This document shows, in pieces, positions 37,810 to 46,312 of a DNA stretch of 64,000 nt (positions are counted from its first letter, which is position 1; every line of letters begins with the position of its first letter). This DNA comes from Marinobacter salinexigens (GTDB lineage Bacteria > Pseudomonadota > Gammaproteobacteria > Pseudomonadales > Oleiphilaceae), in the NCBI RefSeq assembly GCF_008370345.1, contig NZ_VTUU01000005.1:62001-126000 (forward strand), in the 5' to 3' direction. The notes beneath the pieces were generated by a model, which saw only the letters and a list, made by a program, of their open reading frames with translations, had not been told where the DNA came from and searched no databases. Both the position numbers and the translations under genes were made by a program.

Positions 37810-38049
37810 TTAACTATGATTGTGATGCGTATTACTTTCTGATTTTCTTTCCTGGCGATTAACATTGGGCCCGCTAAAATCTTTGTGAGCTTGCATGTCT
37901 TTCATGCAGGTCATCATTTCGGTTTTCGTTTCGACTGTTTTATTTGGGTAAGTGCGCGCTTCATTGATCCGATCGGCCAATCCTGAATTGGCGGTGGCCA
38001 TGGTAGAAAATAAAGTGGCAGCTGCGGCAGCGATAATGATTTTTTTCAT
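37810..38049 (-). CDS. Small secreted protein, possibly PtrA-like
   Basis: This 79-residue protein has a Sec signal peptide (about 1-20, ending MATAN). The mature part contains MMTCMKDMQAHKD and ends in THHNHS, so Met, Cys and His are all available for metal. The pattern (signal, short charged segment, Met-rich end) recalls the small copper-induced PtrA-type proteins of pseudomonads, but the match is by eye and weak. A strong AAGGAGAG ribosome-binding site precedes the ATG. Confidence 0.65.
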   Translation of the reverse strand: MKKIIIAAAAATLFSTMATANSGLADRINEARTYPNKTVETKTEMMTCMKDMQAHKDFSGPNVNRQERKSESNTHHNHS

Positions 38050-38085
38050 GATGCTCTCCTTAATTACCTTAAACCGTTCAAGAAA

Positions 38086-38117
38086 TTCAGTTCAGTTTCA
38101 GGTTTCTGTGGTTTACT
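38086..38117 (+). promoter_or_regulatory. TTCAG box and -10 of the candidate small RNA
   Basis: Half sites at 38086-38090 and 38097-38101 (a third TTCAG at 38091) are followed after 10 bases by TTTACT (38112-38117). The box points away from the minus-strand gene at 37810-38049, into the region with no open reading frame. Confidence 0.6.
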
Positions 38118-38123
38118 TGAGCT

Positions 38124-38218
38124 TGATCAGGGTGTCGGCTGCTTGAAGCCCGAGCCAGCCGACGCTTGTGTCTCCACGAGTTGACTTTACCGCAGGAATT
38201 ACCCTGCGGTATTTTTTT
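38124..38218 (+). ncRNA. Candidate metal-inducible small RNA, about 95 nt
   Basis: Seen directly: a regulatory box plus -10 at 38086-38117, then about 95 bases without an ATG-started reading frame. Within them is a stem GTCGGCT (38134-38140) with AGCCGAC (38156-38162). The segment ends in a strong intrinsic terminator (ACCGCAGG/CCTGCGGT at 38189-38210 with seven T, 38212-38218). The terminator only works on the plus strand, where no protein gene ends. Inferred: a short transcript under the same control as cusCBA. The unpaired segment between the stem and the terminator (38163-38188) is the likely antisense part. No known RNA family is recognised. Confidence 0.5.
38189..38218 (+). terminator. 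Intrinsic terminator of the candidate small RNA
   Basis: An 8-bp perfect GC-rich stem with loop AATTAC is followed by T7 on the plus strand. The stop codon of the opposite-strand gene at 38199 lies in the loop; no T run follows on the minus strand. Confidence 0.8.
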
Positions 38219-38483
38219 GCCTTTGTTTCAGAGCTTTGTGATAAGCCCGGCCTTCTTCCGTCATCATTTGCACGCGAGCCTCAAAGCCCCCTTCGGACAT
38301 CGCATTACGTGTCATTTCTCTGTGTAGACGCTGCATATCTTCGTTCTGAAGTATTTCTTCAACAGATAATTTGTCCATCATTTGGTTGTGCATTTCCTTC
38401 ATGTCCTTATTGTCTGACATGTTGCCAGCAAGCACGGATGTTGAAAGAGTAAATGCTGCTGCAAATTTAATTAATGTTTTCAT
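38199..38483 (-). CDS. Small periplasmic protein of an unrecognised family (paralogue A)
   Basis: This is a 94-residue protein with signal peptide (about 1-20, ending VLAGN). The mature part is helical and rich in Met, Glu and His (KDMKEMHNQMMDKLSVEE). Its core DMQRLHREMTRNAMSEGGFEARVQMM matches the protein at 60383-60679 at 14 of 26 positions by eye, so the two are paralogues. It is divergent from cusC and has its own box. The AGGAGGTG ribosome-binding site is strong. A copper buffer or sensor-accessory function is only inference. Confidence 0.75.
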   Translation of the reverse strand: MKTLIKFAAAFTLSTSVLAGNMSDNKDMKEMHNQMMDKLSVEEILQNEDMQRLHREMTRNAMSEGGFEARVQMMTEEGRAYHKALKQRQKNTAG

Positions 38484-38513
38484 GTTTACACCTCCTGATT
38501 GGTTGGTGATTTT

Positions 38514-38545
38514 ATTAAAGCACCAGTTTCTGAATTGATCCTGAA
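38514..38545 (-). promoter_or_regulatory. TTCAG-N6-TTCAG box and TTTAAT -10 for small protein A
   Basis: On the minus strand, exact half sites (38541-38545 and 38530-38534) are followed after exactly 10 bases by TTTAAT (38514-38519). This is the best-formed example of the box/-10 arrangement in the window. Confidence 0.7.
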
Positions 38546-38632
38546 ATTAAAATAAAAAATTCAAAAAAAGAAATTTTATTCAGGAATAACAGCGTCTTGA
38601 CATAAATCAAATTAAACTATTTAGTCATTAAA

Positions 38633-38664
38633 TTCAGTTTGGTTTCAGATAAGCGCTATAAGAT
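38633..38664 (+). promoter_or_regulatory. TTCAG-N6-TTCAG box and -10 for cusCBA
   Basis: Half sites at 38633-38637 and 38644-38648 are followed by overlapping -10 candidates TATAAG (38657) and TAAGAT (38659). A second, looser pair TTCAG-N6-TTCAA at 38670-38685 lies next to the ribosome-binding site. Confidence 0.65.
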
Positions 38665-38698
38665 TGCGATTCAGAAACATTTCAATGGAGATATAACA

Positions 38699-40018
38699 TT
38701 GTCCATTCTTCCTCACCTTATAAAGCCGGCCTTTCTCTGTGCTTTGGTTTTGCCCAGTTTGCCCGCTTGGACGGCACCCAGACTTGAGTTAACCGGCGCG
38801 ATTGATGCGGCCATCGAGAACGATCCCTGGCTTCGCCAGAGTGTCCAGATTCAGGATGCGCTTCTGGAAGAATCGATTGCCGATGGCGCCCTGCCGGATC
38901 CGAGAATGACCATCGGTGCCGCGAATCTGCCCACAGATACTTTTGATATGGGCCAGGAGGCCATGACTCAGGCTACCGTCGGTCTTACCCAGCGAATTCC
39001 ACGTGGCAACAGCCGTCAGCTGGCAAGTGCCAGAAAAGAGGAGATGGCCGGGGTTCACCCGTTCATGCGCGAGAATCGTCGGGCACAGGTGGCGGAAACC
39101 GTCACGCAACTCTGGCTGGGGGTCTGGCGCTCCGAGCAGAGTATCCGATTGATTGAAAGCAACAGAGGCTTGTTTGAGCAATTGGAAGATGTTGCTGCGG
39201 CGGGCTACACCTCTGCCTCCATGGGGGCCAGGCAGCAGGATGTTATCCGGGCTTCGCTGGAGCTGACCAGGCTTGAGGACCGGCTAACAGCACTGCATGT
39301 GCAACAGGCATCGAATCGGGAAGCGTTGGCCGAGTGGATTGGCCTGAATCAGGCACAGCTGGCCGTCACCGACCATGTCCCCCGCGAACTGCTGGCAGAA
39401 CTCCCTTCTGCCTGGGCTGAAACCGCTACTGATTCACTGCCCCGACATCCTGCCGTGCGCGCCACCGATCAGTTGATTGAAGCCCAGAGTGTTGACGTTG
39501 ATCTGGCCCGCCAGTCCTACAAACCGGAATGGTCGATATCGGCCCAATACGGATATCGGGACCGGGCTCCGAACGGCGAGGACCGGGCCGATCTGTTTTC
39601 CGTGGGGATTGGCTTTGATCTGCCTCTTTTCACCGGCAATCGGCAGGACCGGAAGCTCAACGCGTCTGCGGCTAGACTGGAGGCGGCGAAAACCGAGCGC
39701 ATTCTGCAGCTCCGCGGGTTTCGCGCCAAAGCTCGGGCTGCGGTTGCCAGACTTCAACGCCTGGATGAGCGCATAGCGCTCTATGAGCAGACCTTGCTGC
39801 CACAGATGGAAGCGCAGGCGAGTGCGGCACTGACCGCCTACAACAACGATGACGGCGACTTTGCCGAGGCAGTGAGAGCGCGAATTGCCGAGCTTAATGC
39901 CCAGGTGGAACTGATTCAGATGAAAGCCGAACGGGCCGGGAATATGGCGAACTTCCGCTACCTGACGGCTGACACTTCCGAGATCCCTACCTTTTCAATG
40001 ACCCGTTATCAGGACTGA
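38699..40018 (+). CDS. cusC: CusC-type outer-membrane efflux protein
   Basis: This 439-residue TolC-family trimeric channel subunit completes the CusCBA copper/silver exporter. The TTG at 38699 is chosen because GGAG lies 8 bases upstream and it yields a good signal peptide (ALVLPSLPAWTA); the frame is open 20 codons earlier but would overlap the regulatory box. Long coiled-coil segments (about 170-240 and 370-425) and the internal duplication of TolC proteins are visible. There is no lipobox cysteine, unlike E. coli CusC. cusB follows 5 bases later. Confidence 0.92.
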   Translation: MSILPHLIKPAFLCALVLPSLPAWTAPRLELTGAIDAAIENDPWLRQSVQIQDALLEESIADGALPDPRMTIGAANLPTDTFDMGQEAMTQATVGLTQRIPRGNSRQLASARKEEMAGVHPFMRENRRAQVAETVTQLWLGVWRSEQSIRLIESNRGLFEQLEDVAAAGYTSASMGARQQDVIRASLELTRLEDRLTALHVQQASNREALAEWIGLNQAQLAVTDHVPRELLAELPSAWAETATDSLPRHPAVRATDQLIEAQSVDVDLARQSYKPEWSISAQYGYRDRAPNGEDRADLFSVGIGFDLPLFTGNRQDRKLNASAARLEAAKTERILQLRGFRAKARAAVARLQRLDERIALYEQTLLPQMEAQASAALTAYNNDDGDFAEAVRARIAELNAQVELIQMKAERAGNMANFRYLTADTSEIPTFSMTRYQD

Positions 40019-40023
40019 TCACT

Positions 40024-41319
40024 ATGGCTAACTTTGTTCGCCCTCTGGGCTTTGTGTTGCTCGGCGGTCTCGCCGGTGCGGTAGCCACCTATTGGTTTGC
40101 ATCGGACACCCACGCGCTTTCTTCTGCAGAACAGGCCAGCTCCGATTCAAAAGAGCCGCTGTACTGGGTCGCTCCCATGGACCCCAATTTCAAAAGTGAC
40201 AAACCGGGAAAATCACCCATGGGTATGGATCTGATTCCGGTGTATGAGGGCGGAGGACAGGCAGACGATACGGCGGGCACAGTCCGTATCTCACCGACGG
40301 TTGTCAATAATCTGGGGGTTCGCACGGAGCCGGTGATTCAGGGGCGGCTGCCCAACAACATCACCACCGTGGGCTATGTGGCCTACGACGAAGACCAGAT
40401 GGTTCACGTCCATCCCCGGGTTGAAGGCTGGATTGAAACGCTGTTTGTCAAAGCCGAAGGCGAGCCTGTCGAACAGGGAAAGCCCCTGTACACCTTGTAT
40501 TCCCCGACCCTGGTAAATGCTCAGGAAGAGCTGCTGTTGGCGATGAACCGTGGCAACCAGAAATTGGTGGAGGCTGCCACAGAGCGGCTGGCGGCGCTGA
40601 ATGTGCCGGCCAGTCTGATCAGCCGGTTACGCCAGAGCCGGGACATTCAGAGGACGATGACCGTTTACGCGCCCCGCTCGGGTGTGATTGAGAACCTGAA
40701 TGTGCGCGAGGGTATGTTCATCAAACCGGGAGACAGGGTTCTGTCGATCGCTGCGCTCGATGAAGTCTGGGTGATCGGTGAAGTGTTTGAAAGCCAGCTT
40801 TCGGCTGTAGAGGCAGGCAACCGGGTGCAGTTGACCCTGGATTACATGCCCGGTCGTGAGTGGCGTGGCCGAGTGGATTATGTCTATCCGGAAGTAAACC
40901 CCAAAACCCGGACAGCCCGGGTCCGGATGCGGTTTGATAACGAGGATGGTGCCCTGATGCCGGGCATGTTTGCCCGGCTGGAGGTTCAGGGTGAGCGGGG
41001 AAAACGGCAGTTTCTGGTGCCCCGGGAGTCGGTTATCCGCACTGGCCAGAGTGATCGCCTCGTTCTGGCCCTGGAGGAGGGAGCTTTCAAGTCGATAAAC
41101 GTCAGCGTTGGGCGCGTGGGGGAAAAGCATGCGGAAATACTCGATGGCCTCACGCCGGGCGACACAGTGGTCACATCCGCCCAGTTCCTGATCGATTCGG
41201 AATCCAGCAAAACCTCGGACTTCCAACGGATGTCATCGCCTCAGGATATGGATGAGCAGGGGATGGATCATGAAGGCATGGATCACAGCACCATGAGCCA
41301 TGGCGGGGGCGAGTCATGA
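40024..41319 (+). CDS. cusB: CusB-type periplasmic adaptor
   Basis: This 431-residue membrane-fusion protein links CusA to CusC. An N-terminal anchor helix (about 7-26) is followed by a heavy-metal-binding domain (YWVAPMDPNFKSDKPGKSPMGMDLIPVY, Met ligands) and then the lipoyl, alpha-hairpin and beta-barrel domains. The C-terminus has a Met/His tail (MDHEGMDHSTMSHGG). The metal-binding N-terminal part is the site where CusB receives copper in the known system. The stop overlaps cusA by 4 bases. Confidence 0.94.
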   Translation: MANFVRPLGFVLLGGLAGAVATYWFASDTHALSSAEQASSDSKEPLYWVAPMDPNFKSDKPGKSPMGMDLIPVYEGGGQADDTAGTVRISPTVVNNLGVRTEPVIQGRLPNNITTVGYVAYDEDQMVHVHPRVEGWIETLFVKAEGEPVEQGKPLYTLYSPTLVNAQEELLLAMNRGNQKLVEAATERLAALNVPASLISRLRQSRDIQRTMTVYAPRSGVIENLNVREGMFIKPGDRVLSIAALDEVWVIGEVFESQLSAVEAGNRVQLTLDYMPGREWRGRVDYVYPEVNPKTRTARVRMRFDNEDGALMPGMFARLEVQGERGKRQFLVPRESVIRTGQSDRLVLALEEGAFKSINVSVGRVGEKHAEILDGLTPGDTVVTSAQFLIDSESSKTSDFQRMSSPQDMDEQGMDHEGMDHSTMSHGGGES

Positions 41320-44300
41320 TTGCCGCTATTATTCACTGGTCTATTCGTAACCGCTTCCTGGTGTTGCTGGCGACGTTGCTTATCACAGGGCTCGGCCTTT
41401 ATTCGCTGAAACAAACGCCGGTGGATGCTCTGCCGGATCTGTCCGATGTGCAGGTCATTATCAAAACCAGTTTCCCGGGCCAGGCGCCGCAGGTGGTGGA
41501 AGACCAAGTCACCTACCCGATGACGACAGCCATGCTCTCGGTACCGGGCGCGAAAACGGTCAGGGGATACTCGTTCTTCGGTGACTCCTATGTTTACGTG
41601 ATCTTCGATGAAGACACCGACATGTACTGGGCCCGCTCCCGGGTACTGGAATACCTGTCCCAGGTTGCGCCCAGCCTTCCAGACTCTGCAAGGCCTCAGC
41701 TCGGGCCAGACGCTACCGGAGTTGGCTGGGTTTACCTGTATGCGCTGGTAGACCGCACTGGGAACCAGGACCTAAGCCAGTTGCGCAGCCTGCAGGACTG
41801 GTTCCTGAAGTACGAACTGCAAACGGTGCCGGGTGTCTCTGAGGTGGCTGCGCTAGGCGGTATGGTGAAGCAGTACCAGGTCAAGGTCAGCCCGGAAAAA
41901 CTCAGGGCGCTGGGAATTCCTCTGGCTCACATCCAGAACGCCATTAAGAGAGGCAACCAGGAAGTGGGCGCCTCCGTCATCGAGATGGCCGAGGCGGAAT
42001 ACATGGTGCGCACGTCTGGCTATATAAAGTCCCGTGAGGATCTTCTGTCGATTCCATTAGGACTCGATGACAACGGTACCCCCATATTGCTGAAAGATGT
42101 GGCCACCGTTGAAGTTGGCCCGCAGATGCGGCGTGGGGTTGCCGAACTGAATGGGGAAGGTGAAACCGTCGGCGGTGTTGTGGTGATGCGCTTTGGTGAG
42201 AACGCTCAGGCAACCATTAATGGCGTGAAGGCGAAACTGGAAGACCTGAAATCCAGTTTGCCTGAAGGCGTCGAGGTGGTGACGGTTTACGATCGCTCTG
42301 GTCTGATTGAGCGGGCGGTCAATAATCTCGGCTTCAAGCTGCTTGAAGAGTTTCTGGTGGTGGGCCTGGTGTGCATCGTCTTCCTGTTCCACGTGCGCTC
42401 GTCGCTGGTGGCGATTCTCAGCCTTCCCGTGGGTATTCTGGCGGCCTTTATCGTCATGCACTGGCAAGGCATCAATGCCAACATCATGTCACTCGGGGGG
42501 ATTGCCATCGCTATCGGCGCCATGATTGATGGTGCTATTGTAATGATCGAGAACATGCACAAACACATGGAGCGAACCCCGTTAACGTCTGAGAACCGAT
42601 GGGAAGTCGTTGCACGGTCAGCCTCTGAGGTCGGGCCCGCGCTGTTTTTCTCGCTCCTGATCATTACCGTCAGTTTTGTGCCGGTGTTTGCCCTGGAGGC
42701 GCAGGAAGGGCGGATGTTTTCTCCCCTGGCGTTCACCAAAACCTACGCCATGGCGGCGAGTGCGGCCCTGGCGGTGACGCTGGTGCCGGTGCTGATGGGC
42801 TATTTCATTCGCGGCAAGGTGCTGCCGGAGCACAAGAACCCCGTGAACCGCCTGCTGGTTGGCGTTTATATGCCGGTGCTGAAGCTGGTGTTACGCTTCC
42901 CGAAAACGACGGTTATTGTTGCGTTGCTGGCATTGGCTGTGGGCCTTTGGCCAGCCACCAAAATCGGCAGTGAATTCATCCCGCCACTGGATGAAGGCGA
43001 CCTGATGTACATGCCCACCACCTACCCGGGCATCTCCATTGGTAAGGCTCGGGAACTGTTGCAGCAAACGGACAAGCTGATTGCCACCGTACCCGAAGTC
43101 GAAACCGTGTTCGGCAAAGTGGGGCGGGCGGATACCGCTACCGATCCGGCTCCATTGACGATGATCGAGACCTTCATCCAGCTCAAGCCGAGGGATCAAT
43201 GGCGGGAAGGCATGACCACCGAAAAGCTGAAGCAGGAGCTCAATACTCTGATTCGGTTCCCGGGGGTAACCAATGCCTGGGTTATGCCGATCATCACGCG
43301 CATCGATATGCTGGCAACGGGTATTAAAACGCCGGTGGGCATCAAGATTGCCGGTCCGGACCTTACCGTCATCCAGAACATCGGTAAACGCCTTGAGGAA
43401 GTCATGGTCGACATCCCCGGTACAGCCTCCGTTTACTCTGAGCGAGTCGCTGGGGGCCGCTACATCAAGGTGGATATTGATCGTGAGCGTGCCGCTCGTT
43501 ATGGGCTGAATATCGCTGATGTTCAGCAGGTAGTGGCCTCCGCTATTGGTGGAATCAACGTTTCCAGAACCATCGAGGGACTTGAGCGGTATCCCATTAA
43601 TCTTCGTTATCCGGAAGACTACCGGGATTCGCCCGAGAAGCTGGAGCAACTGCCCATCGTGACCGCATCCGGCCAGCGCATTGCCCTGGCAGATGTGGCG
43701 GAGATCGGCGTGGAGGATGGCCCGCCGGCCATTAAGAGTGAGAATGCCCGCCCGAACGGCTGGACCTTTGTGGATATTGAGGGTGTCGACGTAGGCACCT
43801 ATGTTGAACAGGCCATGGTTACCGTGAGTGAAGAGCTGGATCTACCTCCCGGTTATTCAATCAACTGGTCTGGTCAGTATGAGTACATGCTCCGTGCGAA
43901 GGAAAAACTGACCTATGTGGTGCCGTTAACGCTGGCCATCATCGTCATCCTGCTGTTTCTTAACTTCCGCCGTTTTGCCGAAGTGGGGATTATTATGGGC
44001 ACGCTACCGTTTGCGATGATCGGTGCTATCTGGCTGATGTATCTGCTTGGTTATAATTTTTCGGTAGCCGTCGGTGTCGGTTTCATTGCGCTGGCCGGCG
44101 TTGCGGTAGAGATTGGGGTGATCATGCTGGTGTATTTGAATCAGGCTTATAACGCAATGCTGGAAACGTGTGATGACAAAGGGCTGACGCCAAGGCGAGA
44201 AACCCTCCGCCATGCCGTACTACACGGTGCCGGTATGCGGGTTCGGCCAATCATGATGACGGCGGCCGCCATTATCGGGGGGCTTGTGCCCATTATGATT

Positions 44301-44438
44301 GGCACCGGTACAGGGTCGGAGGTGATGGGCCGGATTGCGGCACCTATGGTGGGCGGTATGATTTCCGCTGTCATTCTGGCGCTGCTGGTGATTCCTGTGC
44401 TCTTTTATCTCTGGAAACAGCGAACTCTTGGTGAGTAA
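41316..44438 (+). CDS. cusA: CusA-type heavy-metal RND pump
   Basis: This 1040-residue trimeric RND transporter (E. coli CusA is 1047) exports Cu(I)/Ag(I) with the proton gradient. It has twelve helices and two large periplasmic loops. The three methionines that bind Cu(I)/Ag(I) in E. coli CusA are conserved in context: LMYMPTTYPG, APLTMIETF and RIDMLATGIKTPVG, which assigns it to the monovalent-cation group rather than the zinc-type CzcA. The proton-relay helix GGIAIAIGAMIDGAIVMIEN is intact. A perfect hairpin lies just after the stop. Confidence 0.96.
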   Translation: MIAAIIHWSIRNRFLVLLATLLITGLGLYSLKQTPVDALPDLSDVQVIIKTSFPGQAPQVVEDQVTYPMTTAMLSVPGAKTVRGYSFFGDSYVYVIFDEDTDMYWARSRVLEYLSQVAPSLPDSARPQLGPDATGVGWVYLYALVDRTGNQDLSQLRSLQDWFLKYELQTVPGVSEVAALGGMVKQYQVKVSPEKLRALGIPLAHIQNAIKRGNQEVGASVIEMAEAEYMVRTSGYIKSREDLLSIPLGLDDNGTPILLKDVATVEVGPQMRRGVAELNGEGETVGGVVVMRFGENAQATINGVKAKLEDLKSSLPEGVEVVTVYDRSGLIERAVNNLGFKLLEEFLVVGLVCIVFLFHVRSSLVAILSLPVGILAAFIVMHWQGINANIMSLGGIAIAIGAMIDGAIVMIENMHKHMERTPLTSENRWEVVARSASEVGPALFFSLLIITVSFVPVFALEAQEGRMFSPLAFTKTYAMAASAALAVTLVPVLMGYFIRGKVLPEHKNPVNRLLVGVYMPVLKLVLRFPKTTVIVALLALAVGLWPATKIGSEFIPPLDEGDLMYMPTTYPGISIGKARELLQQTDKLIATVPEVETVFGKVGRADTATDPAPLTMIETFIQLKPRDQWREGMTTEKLKQELNTLIRFPGVTNAWVMPIITRIDMLATGIKTPVGIKIAGPDLTVIQNIGKRLEEVMVDIPGTASVYSERVAGGRYIKVDIDRERAARYGLNIADVQQVVASAIGGINVSRTIEGLERYPINLRYPEDYRDSPEKLEQLPIVTASGQRIALADVAEIGVEDGPPAIKSENARPNGWTFVDIEGVDVGTYVEQAMVTVSEELDLPPGYSINWSGQYEYMLRAKEKLTYVVPLTLAIIVILLFLNFRRFAEVGIIMGTLPFAMIGAIWLMYLLGYNFSVAVGVGFIALAGVAVEIGVIMLVYLNQAYNAMLETCDDKGLTPRRETLRHAVLHGAGMRVRPIMMTAAAIIGGLVPIMIGTGTGSEVMGRIAAPMVGGMISAVILALLVIPVLFYLWKQRTLGE

Positions 44439-44443
44439 CGCCG

Positions 44444-44483
44444 ATAGCAAGGTGCCAAGATTCGGCCTGGCACCTTGCTATCA
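44444..44483 (+). terminator. 15-bp perfect hairpin after cusA
   Basis: GATAGCAAGGTGCCA pairs perfectly with TGGCACCTTGCTATC around a 10-base loop, 5 bases past the stop. Only CGTCTTT follows, so a classical T tract is missing. Confidence 0.6.
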
Positions 44484-44558
44484 CGTCTTTACCGGTTATC
44501 ACGATCATTCGCAGAGTGCCTACCCGTCTACTGCGCATATTCCAAAATCTATTTGCCT

Positions 44559-44604
44559 GAACGTTCGCTTTGCGACCGTAGCAGCTAAACAAAAGCGGAC
44601 ATTC
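44559..44604 (+). repeat. Dispersed palindromic element, copy 1
   Basis: The left arm GAACGTTCGCTTT and right arm AAAGCGGACATTC are imperfect complements around GCGACCGTAGCAGCTAAACA. A near copy is at 47945-47992 in the same orientation and a half copy at 22611. Confidence 0.65.
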
Positions 44605-44770
44605 GCCCGAATGCAAATTTTTCAAAGCGCGAGCAGCGCTATGAAGGCCGCCGACCCAAAGATAACGCTTTGAAGAGTCGTTGTTATTGAGGATGTGAAT
44701 CAGGTTTGGACGGGGAGGCAGCGTTGGAATTTAATAAGAATGCCAACTAATAGGCTGTGAGGAGATAGGG

Positions 44771-45241
44771 ATGTCTGTAAGCATTGAGGTGGCCGAGACC
44801 ACTGACCAGTTTGATGCAGGTGGCCGGTTGATTCGTGAGTATGCTGAGTTTCTCGGGCTGGATTTAGAGTTCCAGGGTTTTTCCAGCGAGTTGGCTTCGC
44901 TGCCAACGATGTACGGCCCACCTAAAGGAGCGCTACTGCTGGCCAAACTGAAGGATATTCATGTTGGTGCTGTCGGTCTTAGAGAGTTTGAGTCCGGCAT
45001 TGCTGAAATGAAGCGAATGTATGTCATTCCGGATTACCATGGCATGGGGGTGGGCAAGGCGCTGACCGAAGCGTTCTTTGGTCGAGCAAAGGAAATGGGT
45101 TATGGCTCGGTGCGGCTAGACACTATTCGTGAGCTTGATAAGGCATTGCGACTTTACAGCGATTACGGCTTTAAGGAAATTGAGCCTTACCGATTCAATC
45201 CACACCCGGAAGCCGTGTTCATGGAGTATAAAATCCCCTGA
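44771..45241 (+). CDS. GNAT-family N-acetyltransferase
   Basis: This 156-residue protein has the GNAT acetyl-CoA-binding motif A, MYVIPDYHGMGVGKALTEAFFGRAKEMGY (RxxGxG/A type, here HGMGVGKAL), at about residues 84-112, followed by LRLYSDYGFKEIEPYRFNP, the usual end of motif B. The substrate is unknown; GNATs are frequent integron cassette genes. GGAG lies in the ribosome-binding site before the ATG. An attC-like sequence begins at the stop codon. Confidence 0.9.
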   Translation: MSVSIEVAETTDQFDAGGRLIREYAEFLGLDLEFQGFSSELASLPTMYGPPKGALLLAKLKDIHVGAVGLREFESGIAEMKRMYVIPDYHGMGVGKALTEAFFGRAKEMGYGSVRLDTIRELDKALRLYSDYGFKEIEPYRFNPHPEAVFMEYKIP

Positions 45242-45314
45242 CAATCGGCTGCACGGCGACTGATTTTACGCCACTTTTCGGCTCCAAACCGGCGTGCAAA
45301 CCCGGGCGTTATCA
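45239..45314 (+). repeat. attC-like site after the GNAT gene
   Basis: The sequence from TGACAATCGGC to GGGCGTTATC starts at the stop codon and ends in a GTTAT core. The arms contain TGCACG and CGTGCA. It resembles integron attC sites in length (about 75 bases) and ends, but the core is not canonical GTTRRRY. Confidence 0.4.
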
Positions 45315-45331
45315 CACAAGGAGGTGCTTCA

Positions 45332-45730
45332 ATGAAGCAAAGAGGTAGTTGTCTCTGCGGGGGCATTCAATACGAAATTAACGGTCCGCTTACCGATGTT
45401 TTGAACTGTCACTGTTCAATGTGCCGAAAGCTTCATGCCACGGCCTTCAGAACTCGCGCTAAAGTGCGGTCTTCTGATTGGCACACCGTCAAAGGTCAGG
45501 AGCTGCTGAAGTTTTACGAATCTTCTTCGGGTGAGCACAAAGGCTTCTGCTCAAACTGTGGCTCCAGCCTCTATACCAGGTTCGATGCAGCACCCGAGAT
45601 TTATGGTTTCCCACTCGGAACACTTGATACCGACCCGGAGGTAAAAGCAGGGCGCCATGTATTCGTCGGCAGCAAGGCCCCTTGGTTCGAGATTACGGAT
45701 GGTTTGCCTCAGCATGCAGAGTATGAGTGA
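45332..45730 (+). CDS. GFA-family zinc-binding protein
   Basis: This is a 132-residue protein of the glutathione-dependent formaldehyde-activating (GFA/Gfa-like, CENP-V) fold. Zinc ligands are seen as CLCGGI, CHCSMC and CSNCGSSL. These proteins bind two zinc ions; few have proven activity, and formaldehyde activation is not implied. AAGGAGG precedes the ATG. It is a typical cassette-sized gene, flanked on both sides by attC-like sequences. Confidence 0.9.
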   Translation: MKQRGSCLCGGIQYEINGPLTDVLNCHCSMCRKLHATAFRTRAKVRSSDWHTVKGQELLKFYESSSGEHKGFCSNCGSSLYTRFDAAPEIYGFPLGTLDTDPEVKAGRHVFVGSKAPWFEITDGLPQHAEYE

Positions 45731-45796
45731 GGCAGCGATAAAAAGCCGCGTAAGGCGGACGTCCCTGACGAGCCGCGGCTTCGCTTCGCGTTATGC
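45731..45796 (+). repeat. attC-like site after the GFA gene
   Basis: Begins right after the stop; AAGCCGCG pairs with CGCGGCTT and the end is GCGTTATGC (core GTTATGC at 45790-45796). GCGATAAA on the left mirrors the core. Confidence 0.5.
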
Positions 45797-45811
45797 ACAA
45801 ATGGAGACTTT

Positions 45812-46312
45812 ATGAATCTCAAGGATGATTGGAAGAAGGTGAAGTCAGTTCTAGAGCAGGGCCAGGCTTCTACGGTTTACTGCTCAATTGCAACGGTTAA
45901 TCCTGACGGTACACCCCACATCACGCCAGTTGGTACTGTTTTCCTTCGGGCTGATCAGAGCGGATACTTTTTTGATCATTACGCCGAGGCTTTGGGTAAT
46001 AACATCGATCAGAACCCGAATGTTTGCATTATGGCAGTCAACGCCGGTCGATTCTTTTGGCTAAGGTCTCTTCTAAAAGGCCGTTTCGTTGCTCCACCGG
46101 GCGTGAGGCTTTACGGCAAGGTCGGACCAATACGCGAAGCCACTCCCGAAGAAATCGAGAGGATAGAAAAACGGGTTAAGCCATCTCAGTGGATGAAGGG
46201 GGCGAGGTTGCTCTGGAGTGATTTTACCCATGTTCGAGACATTGAATTTACCCATTACAAGCCGATCACCTACCCAGTGATGATGGATGGAATGTGGCCG
46301 GAGCATGCATAA
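45812..46312 (+). CDS. FMN-binding split-barrel (pyridoxamine 5'-phosphate oxidase-like) protein
   Basis: This 166-residue protein has the split-barrel pattern: VYCSIATVNPDGTPHITPVGTVF (FMN-binding strands, residues about 21-43), then YFFDHYAEALGNNIDQNPNVCIM, a common form of the PNPOx-like family. It may use FMN or F420 to reduce small molecules; the substrate is unknown. TGGAGA lies upstream of the ATG. The stop codon is embedded in the next attC-like sequence (GCATAAAG), as in true gene cassettes. Confidence 0.87.
   Translation: MNLKDDWKKVKSVLEQGQASTVYCSIATVNPDGTPHITPVGTVFLRADQSGYFFDHYAEALGNNIDQNPNVCIMAVNAGRFFWLRSLLKGRFVAPPGVRLYGKVGPIREATPEEIERIEKRVKPSQWMKGARLLWSDFTHVRDIEFTHYKPITYPVMMDGMWPEHA

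Larger units (their letters stand above)
44439..44770. other. Intergenic stretch with a hairpin and a dispersed repeat
   Basis: About 330 bases lie between cusA and the acetyltransferase gene. It holds the 15-bp hairpin at 44444-44483 and the palindromic element at 44559-44604. Nothing else is recognised; it appears to be the left junction of the accessory patch. Confidence 0.6.
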
